A stretch of DNA of 41,872 nucleotides. Origin: Streptomyces poriferorum (lineage in GTDB: Bacteria > Actinomycetota > Actinomycetes > Streptomycetales > Streptomycetaceae). Of this stretch, positions 16,033 to 23,798 are shown one piece after another (within the stretch, counting starts at the first letter, position 1; each line of letters starts with the position of its first letter). The stretch spans positions 1 through 41,872 of the forward strand of contig NZ_JAELVH010000018.1 of assembly GCF_019399235.1 (NCBI RefSeq). Direction: 5' to 3'. Made by a program: the position numbers and the translations under genes. The notes below the pieces were generated by a model, which saw only the letters and a list, made by a program, of their open reading frames with translations, did no database searches and was not told the DNA's origin.

Positions 16033-17262
16033 ATGATTTCGCGCAGAATGTTCCTCTCCGGCGGCGTCGCCGCCTCCGCCACCGCGCTCACCTACCCCCT
16101 CTGGGGAAGCGCGCTGAGCCCGAACGCGTCGGCGTCCGCCGCGACCTGCGAACTGGCCCTGGAGAACAAGTCCCTGCCCGGCCGGGTGAACGCCTACGTC
16201 ACCGGTCACGAGCAGGGCACCGACCGCTGGGTGCTCCTGCGGCCGGACGGCAGCGTCTACCGCCCCGACTCCCCCGCCGCGCCGCAGACCCCGCTCCCGG
16301 TCGACTGCGCCATCCCGCTGAACGCGGCGGGCGGCGCCCCGGTCGTCCTGACGCTTCCGCAGATGTACGGCGCACGGGTCTACTTCGTCCGCGACGACAC
16401 CCTGGACTTCTACCTCAACCCGGGCCCGTCGCTGGTCGAGCCGGCCTTCGCCACGTCCACGGACGCGAACTACGGGCGCACCTGGTCGTTCTGCGAGTTC
16501 ACGTTCAACCCGCAGCAGCTGTACGCGAACATCAGCTACGTCGACCTGGTGACGGCGCTGCCCATCGGCCTGACGCTGGAGGGCGACGCCACCCACACGG
16601 TGGCCCCGCTTCCGGACGGCGCCGTACAGAAGATCGCCGACGGCCTCACCGCGCAGGCCGCCGCCGACGGTCAGCCGTGGGACCAGCTGGTCACGCGTGG
16701 CTCGGACGGCAGCGTGCTGCGGGTCATCTCGCCGCAGAACCTGATGGCCCCGTTCTTCGACCGGCCGGACCAGATGCCGTTCCGCGACCTGTTCACCGCG
16801 CAGATCGACGAGGTCTGGGAGAAGTACCGCTCGACCGATCTGCGGATCGACCTCCAGGGCGGACGTGGCGTCTTCACCGGGCGGGTCAGCGGCGACACCC
16901 TGACGTTCAACGGCGGCCACACCTTCACCAAGCCCGTGTCCAAGGACATCTTCACCTGCAACCACGGGCCGTTCACCAACAACCCGGCGGACTCCGACGA
17001 CAAGAAGGGCCTGCTGGCCCGGCTGGCGGCGGGCTTCAACCGCTCGATCATGCTCAGCCACCCGGACCAGCCCAACGGCACCACGGTGGCCGACTACTAC
17101 CAGGGCGCGGTGACCAACCACTGGTCGCGCATCGTCCACGCCAACAGCCCGATCGGCTACGCCTTCCCGTACGACGACGTACGCCCCGAGGGCGAGCCCG
17201 ACGTGTCGGGCGCCGCCAACGACGGCAACCCGAGGCGCTTCACGGTGACCGTGGGGTCCTGA
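16033..17262 (+). CDS. Secreted GH64 beta-1,3-glucanase (laminaripentaose-producing type), TAT-exported
   Basis: A 409-residue enzyme that cuts beta-1,3-glucan (laminarin, fungal wall glucan), in this family usually releasing pentaoses. The twin-arginine signal (SRRMFLSGG, hydrophobic to about residue 36, ASASA) predicts export through TAT. The mature protein shows the GH64 pattern: PQMYGARVYFVRDD, then WSFCEFTFN with a likely catalytic Glu, LYANISYVDLVTALPIGL, and conserved C-terminal segments (YYQGAVTNHWSRIVH, IGYAFPYDDVRP). No carbohydrate-binding module follows, unlike some homologues. The ATG at 16033 begins the TAT signal; an upstream in-frame extension to 15676 lacks gene character. 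The LacI-type palindrome 120 nt upstream suggests sugar-controlled expression. With the GH16 and large GH3 genes at the right end it could complete beta-1,3-glucan breakdown. Confidence 0.9.
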   Translation: MISRRMFLSGGVAASATALTYPLWGSALSPNASASAATCELALENKSLPGRVNAYVTGHEQGTDRWVLLRPDGSVYRPDSPAAPQTPLPVDCAIPLNAAGGAPVVLTLPQMYGARVYFVRDDTLDFYLNPGPSLVEPAFATSTDANYGRTWSFCEFTFNPQQLYANISYVDLVTALPIGLTLEGDATHTVAPLPDGAVQKIADGLTAQAAADGQPWDQLVTRGSDGSVLRVISPQNLMAPFFDRPDQMPFRDLFTAQIDEVWEKYRSTDLRIDLQGGRGVFTGRVSGDTLTFNGGHTFTKPVSKDIFTCNHGPFTNNPADSDDKKGLLARLAAGFNRSIMLSHPDQPNGTTVADYYQGAVTNHWSRIVHANSPIGYAFPYDDVRPEGEPDVSGAANDGNPRRFTVTVGS

Positions 17263-17275
17263 GTCCGGTGTGCGG

Positions 17276-17316
17276 GTGCCCCTGTCCTCCGGAGTCCGGC
17301 CGGCGGACGGGGGCAC
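17276..17316. terminator. Hairpin between convergent GH64 and hydrolase genes
   Basis: Twelve-base arms (17276-17287 and 17305-17316) pair with one G-T wobble around a 17-base loop. It lies 14 nt after the GH64 stop and 43 nt after the hydrolase stop, so it may end transcription from both sides. Confidence 0.65.
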
Positions 17317-17358
17317 GGCCGTGCGCCAGGGCGTGTTGCCCGCGTACGGCCCGGCCCG

Positions 17359-18345
17359 TCACGAGAGCTCACCGAGCCAGGCGGTCAGCAGGCGGTTGAC
17401 CTCGTCGGGGCGCTCCTGCTGGATCCAGTGGCCGCAGCCGTCCAGCAGGTGGGAGGCGGTCAGGGCGGGGAGCGTCGTGGGAAAGGCGTCGATGGCATCG
17501 GCCATCCACGTCGTGGAGGCGTCCGCCGCGCCGCCGATGAAGAGGGACGGCTGCCCGATCGGGGCCCCGTCGTACCGAGCGAGGTCCGCCCAGTCGCGGT
17601 CCATGTTGCGGTAGCGGTTGAGTGCGCCGGTCATCCCCGTGCGCTCGAACTCCCCGGCGTAGACGTCGAGATCGTCCTCGCTCAGCCAGGCGGGCAGCAC
17701 GCCGGCAGGGAAGCGGTCGCGGAGACGGCCGCCGACGCGGGCCACGAAGTGCGGATCGGGCTCGTCCGCCGCCGGCATGGTGTCGGCGGACAGGGCCGCG
17801 TAGAAGCCCGCGAGCCAGCCCCGCACGTCGGGTTCCATCTCCGCCTCCGCGCGTCCGGGCTCCTGGAAGTAGGAGACGTAGAACTCCTGCTCGGGCCCGC
17901 CGATGTGGTGGAAGACCTCGGTGGGGCGGGGGCCGCCGGGCGGCGCGTAGGGGACGCTCAGCAGGGCGACGGCGCGGAAGACCTCCGGGTGGAGCAAGGC
18001 CGAGGCGGCCGCGATGTTGGAGCCCCAGTCGTGGCCGACGACCACCGCGCTCTCCTCCCCGAGGGCGCGCACGACGGCGACGTTGTCCTCCGCCAGGTCG
18101 AGCAGCCGGTAGGCGTCGGCCGCGGCAGGCCTGGAGGAGCGGCCGTAGCCGCGCACGTCGAGCGCCACCGCCCGGTACCCGGCCGCGGCAAGGACCGGGA
18201 GCTGGTGCCGCCAGGAGTACCAGGACTCGGGGAATCCGTGGACGAGCAGGACCAGCGGGCCCGACCCCTGCTCGACCAGGTGCAGGCGCCCGGCCGGGGC
18301 CTCGACGGTGCGGTGGCGAAGGCCTGCGGACAGCTCGGGCTGCAT
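17359..18345 (-). CDS. Alpha/beta hydrolase, epoxide-hydrolase-like
   Basis: A 328-residue cytoplasmic hydrolase. Motifs in order: HGFPESWYSWRHQ (oxyanion-hole HGxP, about 36-48), the RGYGRSS segment (about 69-75), nucleophile elbow VVGHDWGSN (Asp about 104), and GCGHWIQQERPDEVN with the catalytic His. An Asp nucleophile and the HGFPE start are the hallmarks of soluble epoxide hydrolases, though haloalkane dehalogenases share this plan. The cap region (about 150-250) is helical. A GAGGAG ribosome site stands 8 nt before the ATG. It is divergent from the XRE-cupin regulator, with 145 nt between starts holding that regulator's probable operator, so co-regulation is possible. The natural substrate is unknown. 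Confidence 0.85.
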   Translation of the reverse strand: MQPELSAGLRHRTVEAPAGRLHLVEQGSGPLVLLVHGFPESWYSWRHQLPVLAAAGYRAVALDVRGYGRSSRPAAADAYRLLDLAEDNVAVVRALGEESAVVVGHDWGSNIAAASALLHPEVFRAVALLSVPYAPPGGPRPTEVFHHIGGPEQEFYVSYFQEPGRAEAEMEPDVRGWLAGFYAALSADTMPAADEPDPHFVARVGGRLRDRFPAGVLPAWLSEDDLDVYAGEFERTGMTGALNRYRNMDRDWADLARYDGAPIGQPSLFIGGAADASTTWMADAIDAFPTTLPALTASHLLDGCGHWIQQERPDEVNRLLTAWLGELS

Positions 18346-18422
18346 GGGGATCTCCTCGGTTCACGGGCGGACGCGGCTACCCCGTCGATCATGCGGCGCG
18401 GCGGCCACCGGACGCGAGAAGC

Positions 18423-18445
18423 CTTGCCGTGCTGGCAAACTTGCA
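18423..18445. promoter_or_regulatory. Inverted-repeat operator shared with the 24900 region (XRE-cupin candidate site)
   Basis: TTGCC-N6-GGCAA followed by ACTTGCA. The 23-base site is identical at 18 positions to 24900-24922. It ends 45 nt before the XRE-cupin start and 77 nt from the divergent hydrolase start, as expected for autoregulation. See the matching site before the thioredoxin-reductase-like gene. Confidence 0.65.
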
Positions 18446-18490
18446 GCGGAGAGCGGTGGAGCGGGGCGACCGGAGGAAGCGGGGGCGGGA

Positions 18491-19096
18491 ATGACGGACG
18501 ACGGGACGGCCGCCGCGATGGCGGCCATGGGACCCCGGCTGCGGGCCGCGCGCGAACACCGCGGCGCCACGCTCAGCGGCGTCGGCCGCGCGACCGGCAT
18601 CTCCCTCAGCACGCTGTCGCGCATCGAGACCGGCCGGCGCAGGCCCACCCTGGAGGTGCTTCTGCGGCTGGCGAAGGAGTACGACGTCCCGCTGGACGAA
18701 CTGGCCGGCACCGCACCGGAGTCCGGGCCCCGCATCTCCACGTCGCAGCGCTTCGGCGACGACAAGGCGGTGCTGCCGCTGACCCCGTACGTCGGGGGCC
18801 TGCACGCACACAAGCACGTCCTGCCGCCCGTCGGGGAGCCGTCCGGGCGGCCGCGCCAGATCTCCCACGACGGCTACGAATGGCTGTGCGTCCTGTACGG
18901 GCGGCTCTGGCTCGCACTCGGCGAGCAGGACCTGATCCTGACCGCCGGGGACGTGGCCGAGTTCGACACCCGCACCGCCCACGGGGTCGCGAACGCCGGA
19001 CCCGGCGGGCCGGTCGAGTACCTGGTGATGTTCGGGCCGCAGGGCGAGCGCCTGAGACAGCGCACCCCGTCGGGCCACGGCCCCGGGGCCCGGTAG
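18491..19096 (+). CDS. XRE-family transcriptional regulator with C-terminal cupin domain
   Basis: A 201-residue repressor-type regulator. Residues 13-70 form a lambda-repressor-like helix-turn-helix (LRAAREHRGATLSGVGRATG, then SLSTLSRIETGRRRPT). Residues 110-190 form a cupin barrel (SHDGYEWLCVLYGRLWLALG, LTAGDVAEFDTRTAHGVAN) that would bind a small ligand or metal. The start is the ATG just after GGGGGCGGGA; a GGAGGAAG lies slightly farther upstream. An inverted repeat 45 nt upstream recurs before the thioredoxin-reductase-like/methyltransferase operon at 24841, which I infer to be its target. In other streptomycetes, as far as I recall, such regulators commonly sit directly beside that gene pair; here about 4.7 kb of unrelated genes intervene. 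Confidence 0.88.
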   Translation: MTDDGTAAAMAAMGPRLRAAREHRGATLSGVGRATGISLSTLSRIETGRRRPTLEVLLRLAKEYDVPLDELAGTAPESGPRISTSQRFGDDKAVLPLTPYVGGLHAHKHVLPPVGEPSGRPRQISHDGYEWLCVLYGRLWLALGEQDLILTAGDVAEFDTRTAHGVANAGPGGPVEYLVMFGPQGERLRQRTPSGHGPGAR

Positions 19097-19140
19097 CCCT
19101 CACCGCGACAGCCGGGGCCCGCCGGAGGTCCGGGCCTCCG

Positions 19141-19172
19141 GACTTCCGGACTTCCGGACTTCCGGACTTCCA
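19141..19172. repeat. Four tandem copies of GACTTCCG
   Basis: Three perfect 8-base units and a fourth ending in A lie between the XRE-cupin stop and the downstream hairpin. This is simple tandem duplication with no sign of coding. Confidence 0.85.
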
Positions 19173-19175
19173 GCG

Positions 19176-19219
19176 GCAGGCTCGGGGGCGTCACGATGCT
19201 CCGACGCCCCCGAGCCTGC
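19176..19219. terminator. Strong bidirectional hairpin terminator
   Basis: Perfect 17-base arms (19176-19192 and 19203-19219) surround a 10-base loop. It lies between the convergent XRE-cupin (+) and LAS-peptidase (-) genes and can serve both. Confidence 0.88.
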
Positions 19220-19243
19220 GCGCCACGAACCGTGCGGCGCGGG

Positions 19244-19765
19244 TCAGCAGCCGCCGCAGTTGTAGTACGTGACGTCCCAGTGGTTGCCCTCGTCCGCGTA
19301 GACGTTGCCGGAGCCGGACTGGTACTGGGGTGCTCCGTCACCGCGCACACCGATGTAACTGAACACGCCGTGCACGTAGTTGGTGAGACAGGTGGTCTTG
19401 CCGAAGTCGAGCTTGTAGCCGTTCCAGTGCGAGTACGTGCCACTGGCGTGCCCGGTCTCGGTGCCGCCGGTGATGTTGAGCGCGCAGCCCGTAGCGCTCT
19501 TGAGGGTCTGGGCGCCCTGGGCGGTCGGCAGATTGAGCTGGTCGAACGACGTGCAGGTGGAGACGTTGCGGTTGGAGCAGCCGCCGGAGGACGACCAGGT
19601 GATGCCGGACGAGCTGAATCTGGCGGTCGCCTGGCTGTGGGTGAGCTTGGTGACGGCGTAGGCGTCCGTCGTACCGGCGACGACACCGATGCCGGGGGCG
19701 AAGAGGACGCCCAGCACGAGGGCGAGGGCGGTCAGGACGGGGCGCAGCGTCATACGGGACACCAT
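19244..19765 (-). CDS. Small secreted protein with LAS-type (M15-like) metallopeptidase motifs
   Basis: A 173-residue exported protein. A signal peptide (about 1-37, VLTALALVLGVLFAPG) precedes a Cys-rich mature domain of about 135 residues. Two spaced motifs resemble the zinc ligands of the LAS/M15 peptidases: SHWNGYKLDF (His-x6-Asp) and ADEGNHWDVTYY (Glu-x2-His). Six or more cysteines probably form disulfides. M15 enzymes cut peptide bonds in peptidoglycan stem peptides, so a cell-wall role is plausible, but the match rests on a few residues and the function is inferred. AGGAGGAG lies 6 nt before the chosen ATG; an ATG 21 nt upstream overlaps that ribosome site and is rejected. It converges with the XRE-cupin gene and shares its terminator. 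Confidence 0.72.
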   Translation of the reverse strand: MVSRMTLRPVLTALALVLGVLFAPGIGVVAGTTDAYAVTKLTHSQATARFSSSGITWSSSGGCSNRNVSTCTSFDQLNLPTAQGAQTLKSATGCALNITGGTETGHASGTYSHWNGYKLDFGKTTCLTNYVHGVFSYIGVRGDGAPQYQSGSGNVYADEGNHWDVTYYNCGGC

Positions 19766-19908
19766 GGGGGGACTCCTCCTGTGCATGACAATGGGGCAGG
19801 GAGGATACTGCCCGAGTTCTACGCGCGTCCGCCAGAGGGCCCGCGGTGACGGTCACGTGAATTCACGCCCGCGCCGCGCCTCCTTCCGTAACAGTCGGGA
19901 CCGCAGAT

Positions 19909-19962
19909 GTTGAACTTTGAACAAGATAGGTCTACAGTGAATCTCGTTGAAGGTTAAACAAC
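19909..19962 (+). promoter_or_regulatory. YceI promoter flanked by two near-identical operator-like repeats
   Basis: TTGAAC (19910-19915) and TACAGT (19933-19938), 17 nt apart, form a clear vegetative-type promoter. A 17-base element at 19909-19925 (GTTGAACTTTGAACAAG) recurs at 19946-19962 (GTTGAAGGTTAAACAAC) with 13 of 17 bases the same, one copy over the -35 and one just past the start point. Such AT-rich partial palindromes are typical of MarR-family sites; the regulator is not adjacent. Confidence 0.65.
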
Positions 19963-20002
19963 TACTTCGAGCCCCGCTCGATCACGTCCCCGAGGAGGAG
20001 CC

Positions 20003-20617
20003 ATGGCTCTGTTCAACCGCAAGAACAACGACGCCCCCGCCACCACCGTCGCCGTCGACCCGGCCCTGGCCGCCCTCACCGGCGACTACGCGATCGACCC
20101 GGCCCACAGCAGCATCGGCTTCACCGTCCGTCACGCCATGGTCACCAACGTGCGCGGCTCCTTCGGTGAGCACGAGGGCAGCCTGAAGCTGGACGGCAGC
20201 GACCCGGCCAACTCCGCCGCCTCCATCGACGTCAAGATCGCCAGCGTGGACACCGGCATCTCCGACCGTGACGGCCACCTGGTCAGCGGCGACTTCTTCG
20301 ACGCCGAGAAGTTCCCCCTCATGACGTTCCGCTCGACGGCTGCCGAGCAGCTGGGCGGCGACAAGTACCGCGTCACCGGCGACCTCACCATCAAGGACGT
20401 CACCCGCCCGCTCGCCATCGACCTGGAGTTCAACGGCTCCGCGACGGACGTCTACGGCAACGAGCGCGTCGGCTTCGAGGGCAGCGCGGACATCCTGCGC
20501 TCCGACTGGGGCCTGACGTGGAACGCCGCGCTGGAGACCGGCGGCGTGATGGTCAGCGACAAGGTCAAGCTGAACTTCGACATCTCCGCGATCAAGGCCG
20601 CCGCTCCGCAGGCCTGA
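20003..20617 (+). CDS. YceI-family lipocalin-like protein
   Basis: A 204-residue protein of the YceI fold, a lipocalin-like beta barrel that in structural studies binds isoprenoid-type lipids. It has no signal peptide, so unlike Escherichia coli YceI it should be cytoplasmic. Conserved family features are GDYAIDPAHSSIGFTVRHAMV at the start of the domain (about 28-48), VKIASVDTGISDRDGHLVSGDFFDAEKFP in the middle and the WGLTWNAALETGGVMVSDKVKL end segment. AGGAGG stands 6 nt before the ATG. It is monocistronic, with its own strong promoter and a hairpin after the stop. The two operator-like repeats around the promoter point to tight repression, perhaps by a MarR-type stress regulator (inference). 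Confidence 0.9.
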   Translation: MALFNRKNNDAPATTVAVDPALAALTGDYAIDPAHSSIGFTVRHAMVTNVRGSFGEHEGSLKLDGSDPANSAASIDVKIASVDTGISDRDGHLVSGDFFDAEKFPLMTFRSTAAEQLGGDKYRVTGDLTIKDVTRPLAIDLEFNGSATDVYGNERVGFEGSADILRSDWGLTWNAALETGGVMVSDKVKLNFDISAIKAAAPQA

Positions 20618-20643
20618 TCCACCGGGGACACCCCGCACCGAGC

Positions 20644-20683
20644 GCGCCCGCCTTCCGCCCCTCACGGGGAGGACGGCGGGCGC
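20644..20683. terminator. Hairpin terminator after the YceI gene
   Basis: Nine-base arms GCGCCCGCC (20644-20652) and GGCGGGCGC (20675-20683), with a smaller inner stem (CCCCTCACGGGG), lie 27 nt after the stop. Confidence 0.7.
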
Positions 20684-20856
20684 TCGGCGTGTGCGGCGCG
20701 GGTTCGCCGCGCACTCACGGACGTGTACGCCACCCGGAGCCGGGAGTGGTGTGGGCGCTGCCCCGCTCCCCCGACGCTGCCCCAGCCGCATCCGCCGCGC
20801 CCGTTTCGCTCCCGACTTCCCGCAGGCTTCGCCGCCGGGGCGGTGGAAGGTCAGGA

Positions 20857-21378
20857 TCAGAGCAGGTCGCCGAGGTACACCGGCGTACTCGCGGCCTGTC
20901 CGGTGCCCAGCGCGGTGAGCGGAATCTCCAGCCCGGCCGGAAGCAGGACCAACTCGCCGAGGGCGGCCAGGGGATGCCAGACAACGGCCGCCTGCGTGCG
21001 GTCCGGCGCCGTCGCCGGCAGTGCGGCGTCGGAGTCCAGCCGGGCTCTGAAGTACAACTGAAGCTGCTGCAACCGGGTGCGGTGATACGAATTGCCGGGG
21101 TGCCGCTCCGGAAGGTACTCGCGGACCCAGAGCAGCTCGCCGACACGGACCCGCAGTCCGGTCTCCTCCCGCACCTCACGGACGACCGCCTCGGCGGTCG
21201 TCTCACCGGGCTCTACACGTCCGCCGGGCAGCACGTGGAATTCCCGGCCGTCGTCGCGGTGCCGGATCAGGAGGATCCGACGCGCCTGATCCACCACGAC
21301 CGCGCGGGCGCTGACCCGTGGTGCGGCGGCCCGTGCGGGCGGCTCGGCACCGGATGGCGATGACACGTGGTCGCTCAT
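20857..21378 (-). CDS. Nudix hydrolase
   Basis: A 173-residue hydrolase of nucleoside diphosphates linked to another group. The Nudix box is complete: it opens GGRVEPGETTAEA (about 51) and closes REVREETGL (about 72), with all catalytic Glu residues in place. Upstream sequence VSARAVVVDQARRILLIRH gives the first strand pair of the fold. Substrate cannot be predicted; this size and motif fit general housecleaning enzymes or mutT-like proteins. About 20 disordered Ala/Pro-rich residues precede the domain and there is no export signal. A single-gene unit on the minus strand, convergent with the YceI gene. Confidence 0.9.
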   Translation of the reverse strand: MSDHVSSPSGAEPPARAAAPRVSARAVVVDQARRILLIRHRDDGREFHVLPGGRVEPGETTAEAVVREVREETGLRVRVGELLWVREYLPERHPGNSYHRTRLQQLQLYFRARLDSDAALPATAPDRTQAAVVWHPLAALGELVLLPAGLEIPLTALGTGQAASTPVYLGDLL

Positions 21379-21491
21379 CCGCGCAGCCTATGGGGCAGAG
21401 CTGCCGCGAGGGCGCTCGTCTAGAGCGGCTCCGAGCGGAGCTTCGTGAGTCTTCCCCGCCGTTCCAACGCTCGACGGGCTGCGATGTGCCG

Positions 21492-22049
21492 TCAGCCCAT
21501 GCTCTTCGCGCCGTCGATCGACTCCCGGATGATGTCGGCGTGACCGGCGTGCTGAGCGGTCTCGGTCATGATGTGCATCAGCACCCGGCGCGCCGACCAC
21601 CGCGCGTCGCCCTCGAACCACGGGGCCTTGGGCAACGGCTGGGTGGCGCCCAGATCGGGCAGGGTGGCGATCAGCTCGTCGGTCTGCCTGGCCGCCTCCG
21701 CGTAGTCCTCCAGCACACCGGCCAGCGTCTCGCCGGGCAGCATCCGCATGTCGTCGGCCCGCTTCGCCCAGTCGGCCTCGGTCATCGCGGTGAAGTCCGG
21801 CATGGCCGACGGGCCTTCGATGATGAACCGCGACCAGCCCCGCTCGGCCCCGCTGACGTGCTTGATGAGACCGCCCAGACACAGCTCGCTCACCGTGGTG
21901 CGCAGCCCGGCCTGCTCGTCGGTGAGGTCGCGGGTGGTGAAACGGAGGAAGTGCCGGTGCTTGGCCAGCATCTCCAGCAGATCGGTGCGCTCGTCGCTGA
22001 GGGCCGGGGCATCGGTCGCATCGCTGGTGGTCGTCCCGCTGACGGTCAT
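21492..22049 (-). CDS. DinB/DUF664-family protein, probably mycothiol-related
   Basis: A 185-residue four-helix-bundle protein. The metal-ligand histidines of the family appear in GGLIKHVSGAERGW and in HIMTETAQHAGHADIIRE near the C-terminus. DinB-like proteins include thiol S-transferases dependent on mycothiol or bacillithiol, used in detoxification; the specific reaction here is unknown. There is no signal or membrane segment. Its 5' flank contains an AGGTC-N7-GACCT repeat that may be an operator. It stands alone between the Nudix and metallo-beta-lactamase genes on the same strand. Confidence 0.86.
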   Translation of the reverse strand: MTVSGTTTSDATDAPALSDERTDLLEMLAKHRHFLRFTTRDLTDEQAGLRTTVSELCLGGLIKHVSGAERGWSRFIIEGPSAMPDFTAMTEADWAKRADDMRMLPGETLAGVLEDYAEAARQTDELIATLPDLGATQPLPKAPWFEGDARWSARRVLMHIMTETAQHAGHADIIRESIDGAKSMG

Positions 22050-22109
22050 CGTCTCTGCCTTCTGTCGTGTCTCTGTTCCGCCGGTCGAGAGACACGCTAG
22101 GAGCCGTAT

Positions 22110-22126
22110 AGGTCAGTTCCCGACCT
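22110..22126. promoter_or_regulatory. Inverted repeat AGGTC-N7-GACCT before the DinB gene
   Basis: Short perfect arms 60 nt upstream of the DinB start, next to a TATA-like element (TATACG on the minus strand). It could be a repressor site; no regulator is adjacent. Confidence 0.35.
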
Positions 22127-22196
22127 GAACGTGCTGCGCCACGGCAATGCTCGCGGCGCACGCACGTGCGGACCTGACCGGGCCGGCCGGCCGCGA

Positions 22197-23063
22197 TCAC
22201 ACGGGGATGAACGGCTCCGTCAGATGCGGCGTCGCCACGTGCAGCGTGGTGGCGGTTCCGCGGCGGAGCATGCGCTCCCTCGACTGCCTCGCCGCCTCCG
22301 GGTCGATCTCATGCGCGTAGGCGAGCTCGGGGTGGATCAGCTGGAGCGCGTGCACCAGGAGGTCGCCGGTGACCAGCACCCGCTCGCGCCCGTCGGCGAC
22401 CAGCACACTCTGGTGCCCGGGCGTGTGACCGGGCGTGGCGACCGCGCGCCCGGCGCGCATCTGCGTGTCCCCGTCGAGGAGCCGGAGCCGGCCTGCCGCC
22501 GCGAGCGGGTCAGTGAGGGTCTGCCGCAGCTGCGGGTTGAGCACGTCGATGGCTTCGAACTCGGCCCGCTGGAGCAGGTATTCGGCGTTCGGGAAATAGG
22601 GGCGGCGGCCGGCGGCGCTGCCCGGCGAAGGGACGCCGTCCGCCGTGCAGCTTGCCGAGGGGACGGCCGCCTCGGTGACGACCGCCCACCCGACGTGGTC
22701 GGTGTGCAGATGCGTGAGCACCACGGTGTCGACGTCGGCCGGGTCGATGCCCGCGGCGGCGAGCGACTCGGGCAGCACACCGGGCACCGGCGCCCACGAT
22801 GCGGCCGGGCTGTCCGCCGGACCGATCCCGGCGTCCACGACGGTGACGCCGTTGTCGCCGCGGATCGCGTAGGCGCGGAACCGGAGCCGCCAGCGGCCCT
22901 CGGCGTCGACCGCGCCCGGGTCGTAGCGGTCGGCCTCGGCCCACTGAGCGGCCGAGGCCTCCGGAAAGGCCTCGGCGCGCGGGGAGAAGAACGGGCCCTC
23001 GCCGTCATGGAGAGCGATGATCTCGGTCGCGCCGATCCGGAGGCAGGGAACGCTGAGAGGCAT
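22197..23063 (-). CDS. Metallo-beta-lactamase-fold hydrolase
   Basis: A 288-residue soluble protein of the metallo-beta-lactamase superfamily. Metal-binding motifs are complete: THLHTDHVGW (about 116-125), GHTPGH (about 212-217), TGDLLVH (Asp) and a C-terminal His in LHVATPHL. The arrangement and the N-terminal DGEGPFF match the group that includes quorum-quenching lactonases and organophosphate-hydrolysing relatives, but the substrate cannot be assigned. The ATG follows an AGGA at 9 nt. It lies 96 nt after the methyltransferase stop on the same strand and might be read from that operon, since I see no hairpin in the gap. Confidence 0.88.
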   Translation of the reverse strand: MPLSVPCLRIGATEIIALHDGEGPFFSPRAEAFPEASAAQWAEADRYDPGAVDAEGRWRLRFRAYAIRGDNGVTVVDAGIGPADSPAASWAPVPGVLPESLAAAGIDPADVDTVVLTHLHTDHVGWAVVTEAAVPSASCTADGVPSPGSAAGRRPYFPNAEYLLQRAEFEAIDVLNPQLRQTLTDPLAAAGRLRLLDGDTQMRAGRAVATPGHTPGHQSVLVADGRERVLVTGDLLVHALQLIHPELAYAHEIDPEAARQSRERMLRRGTATTLHVATPHLTEPFIPV

Positions 23064-23159
23064 GGCCGCGATCCTGTCATGCGTGCAGCAACACCCAACT
23101 GCCGCCCAGGAGAGCAGCAGTTCGGCGCGGTCATGCCCCTCGGCGGACCGTATCCACCG

Positions 23160-23798
23160 TCAGAGCCGGCGGACCTTCAGTGCGTTGTCCGTACGGGTGG
23201 TCGGGTTGCCGTCCGGGTCGTTCTGCACCCGCTCGTGCTCCGCGCTGAGCAGCACCTCCCAGTCCGCTTCCGGGAGCTGGAGGGAGGCGAGCACCTCGTC
23301 CGTGGTGGGGAGCTCCATGTCCGCGTGGTCGTGCTCCCAGGAGGGGAAGCCGGCGTGGCCGACGATCAGGAGCACACCGCCGGGGGCCACCGCCGCGGCG
23401 GCCCGGCGCAGGATCTGCTCGCGCGGCAGGTTGCCCATGGAGTGCAGGAACTGGGCGGACACCAGGTCGTACTCCCCGTCGGGGAAGGAGACCCCGAGGT
23501 CGTGGAACTGCCAGTCGATCCGGTCGGCGACCTCCGCGTCGGCCCCGTGTTCGGCGGCCCGGTCCAGGGCGACGCGCGAGATGTCGGTGGCAGTGACGCG
23601 CCAGCCCTGACGGGCGAGCCAGACCGCGTCCGCCCCTTCGCCGCACCCGAGGTCCAGGGCGCGCCCCGGCTTCAGGTCCTCCACTTCCCGGACGAGGGCG
23701 GTGTTGGGATTCCCGCTCCAGATCCGGCGGCTCTCGCGGTAGCGCTCGTCCCAGAGCTCCGCGTCGGAGGCGGCGGCGTCGGTGCTGTCGTGGGTCAT
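23160..23798 (-). CDS. Class I SAM-dependent methyltransferase, paired with the oxidoreductase
   Basis: A 212-residue methyltransferase. The SAM site is clear: RALDLGCGEGADAVWLA (motif I, about 46-62), VTATDISRVAL (Asp of motif II) and FPDGEYDLVSAQFLHSM (motif IV). The N-terminal WDERYRE and IWSGNPN are shared with tellurite/thiol methyltransferase-like proteins, so a small thiol, selenol or tellurite acceptor is plausible but not shown. Its ATG overlaps the stop of the upstream FAD oxidoreductase by four bases, so the two are translated together and probably act on related substrates. The pair is predicted to be controlled by the XRE-cupin regulator through the site at 24900. Confidence 0.88.
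   Translation of the reverse strand: MTHDSTDAAASDAELWDERYRESRRIWSGNPNTALVREVEDLKPGRALDLGCGEGADAVWLARQGWRVTATDISRVALDRAAEHGADAEVADRIDWQFHDLGVSFPDGEYDLVSAQFLHSMGNLPREQILRRAAAAVAPGGVLLIVGHAGFPSWEHDHADMELPTTDEVLASLQLPEADWEVLLSAEHERVQNDPDGNPTTRTDNALKVRRL

Noticed and set aside
17621..18494. Arg/Pro-rich plus-strand frame opposite the hydrolase
   Set aside because: Antisense shadow; the minus strand has full alpha/beta hydrolase motifs and a ribosome site.
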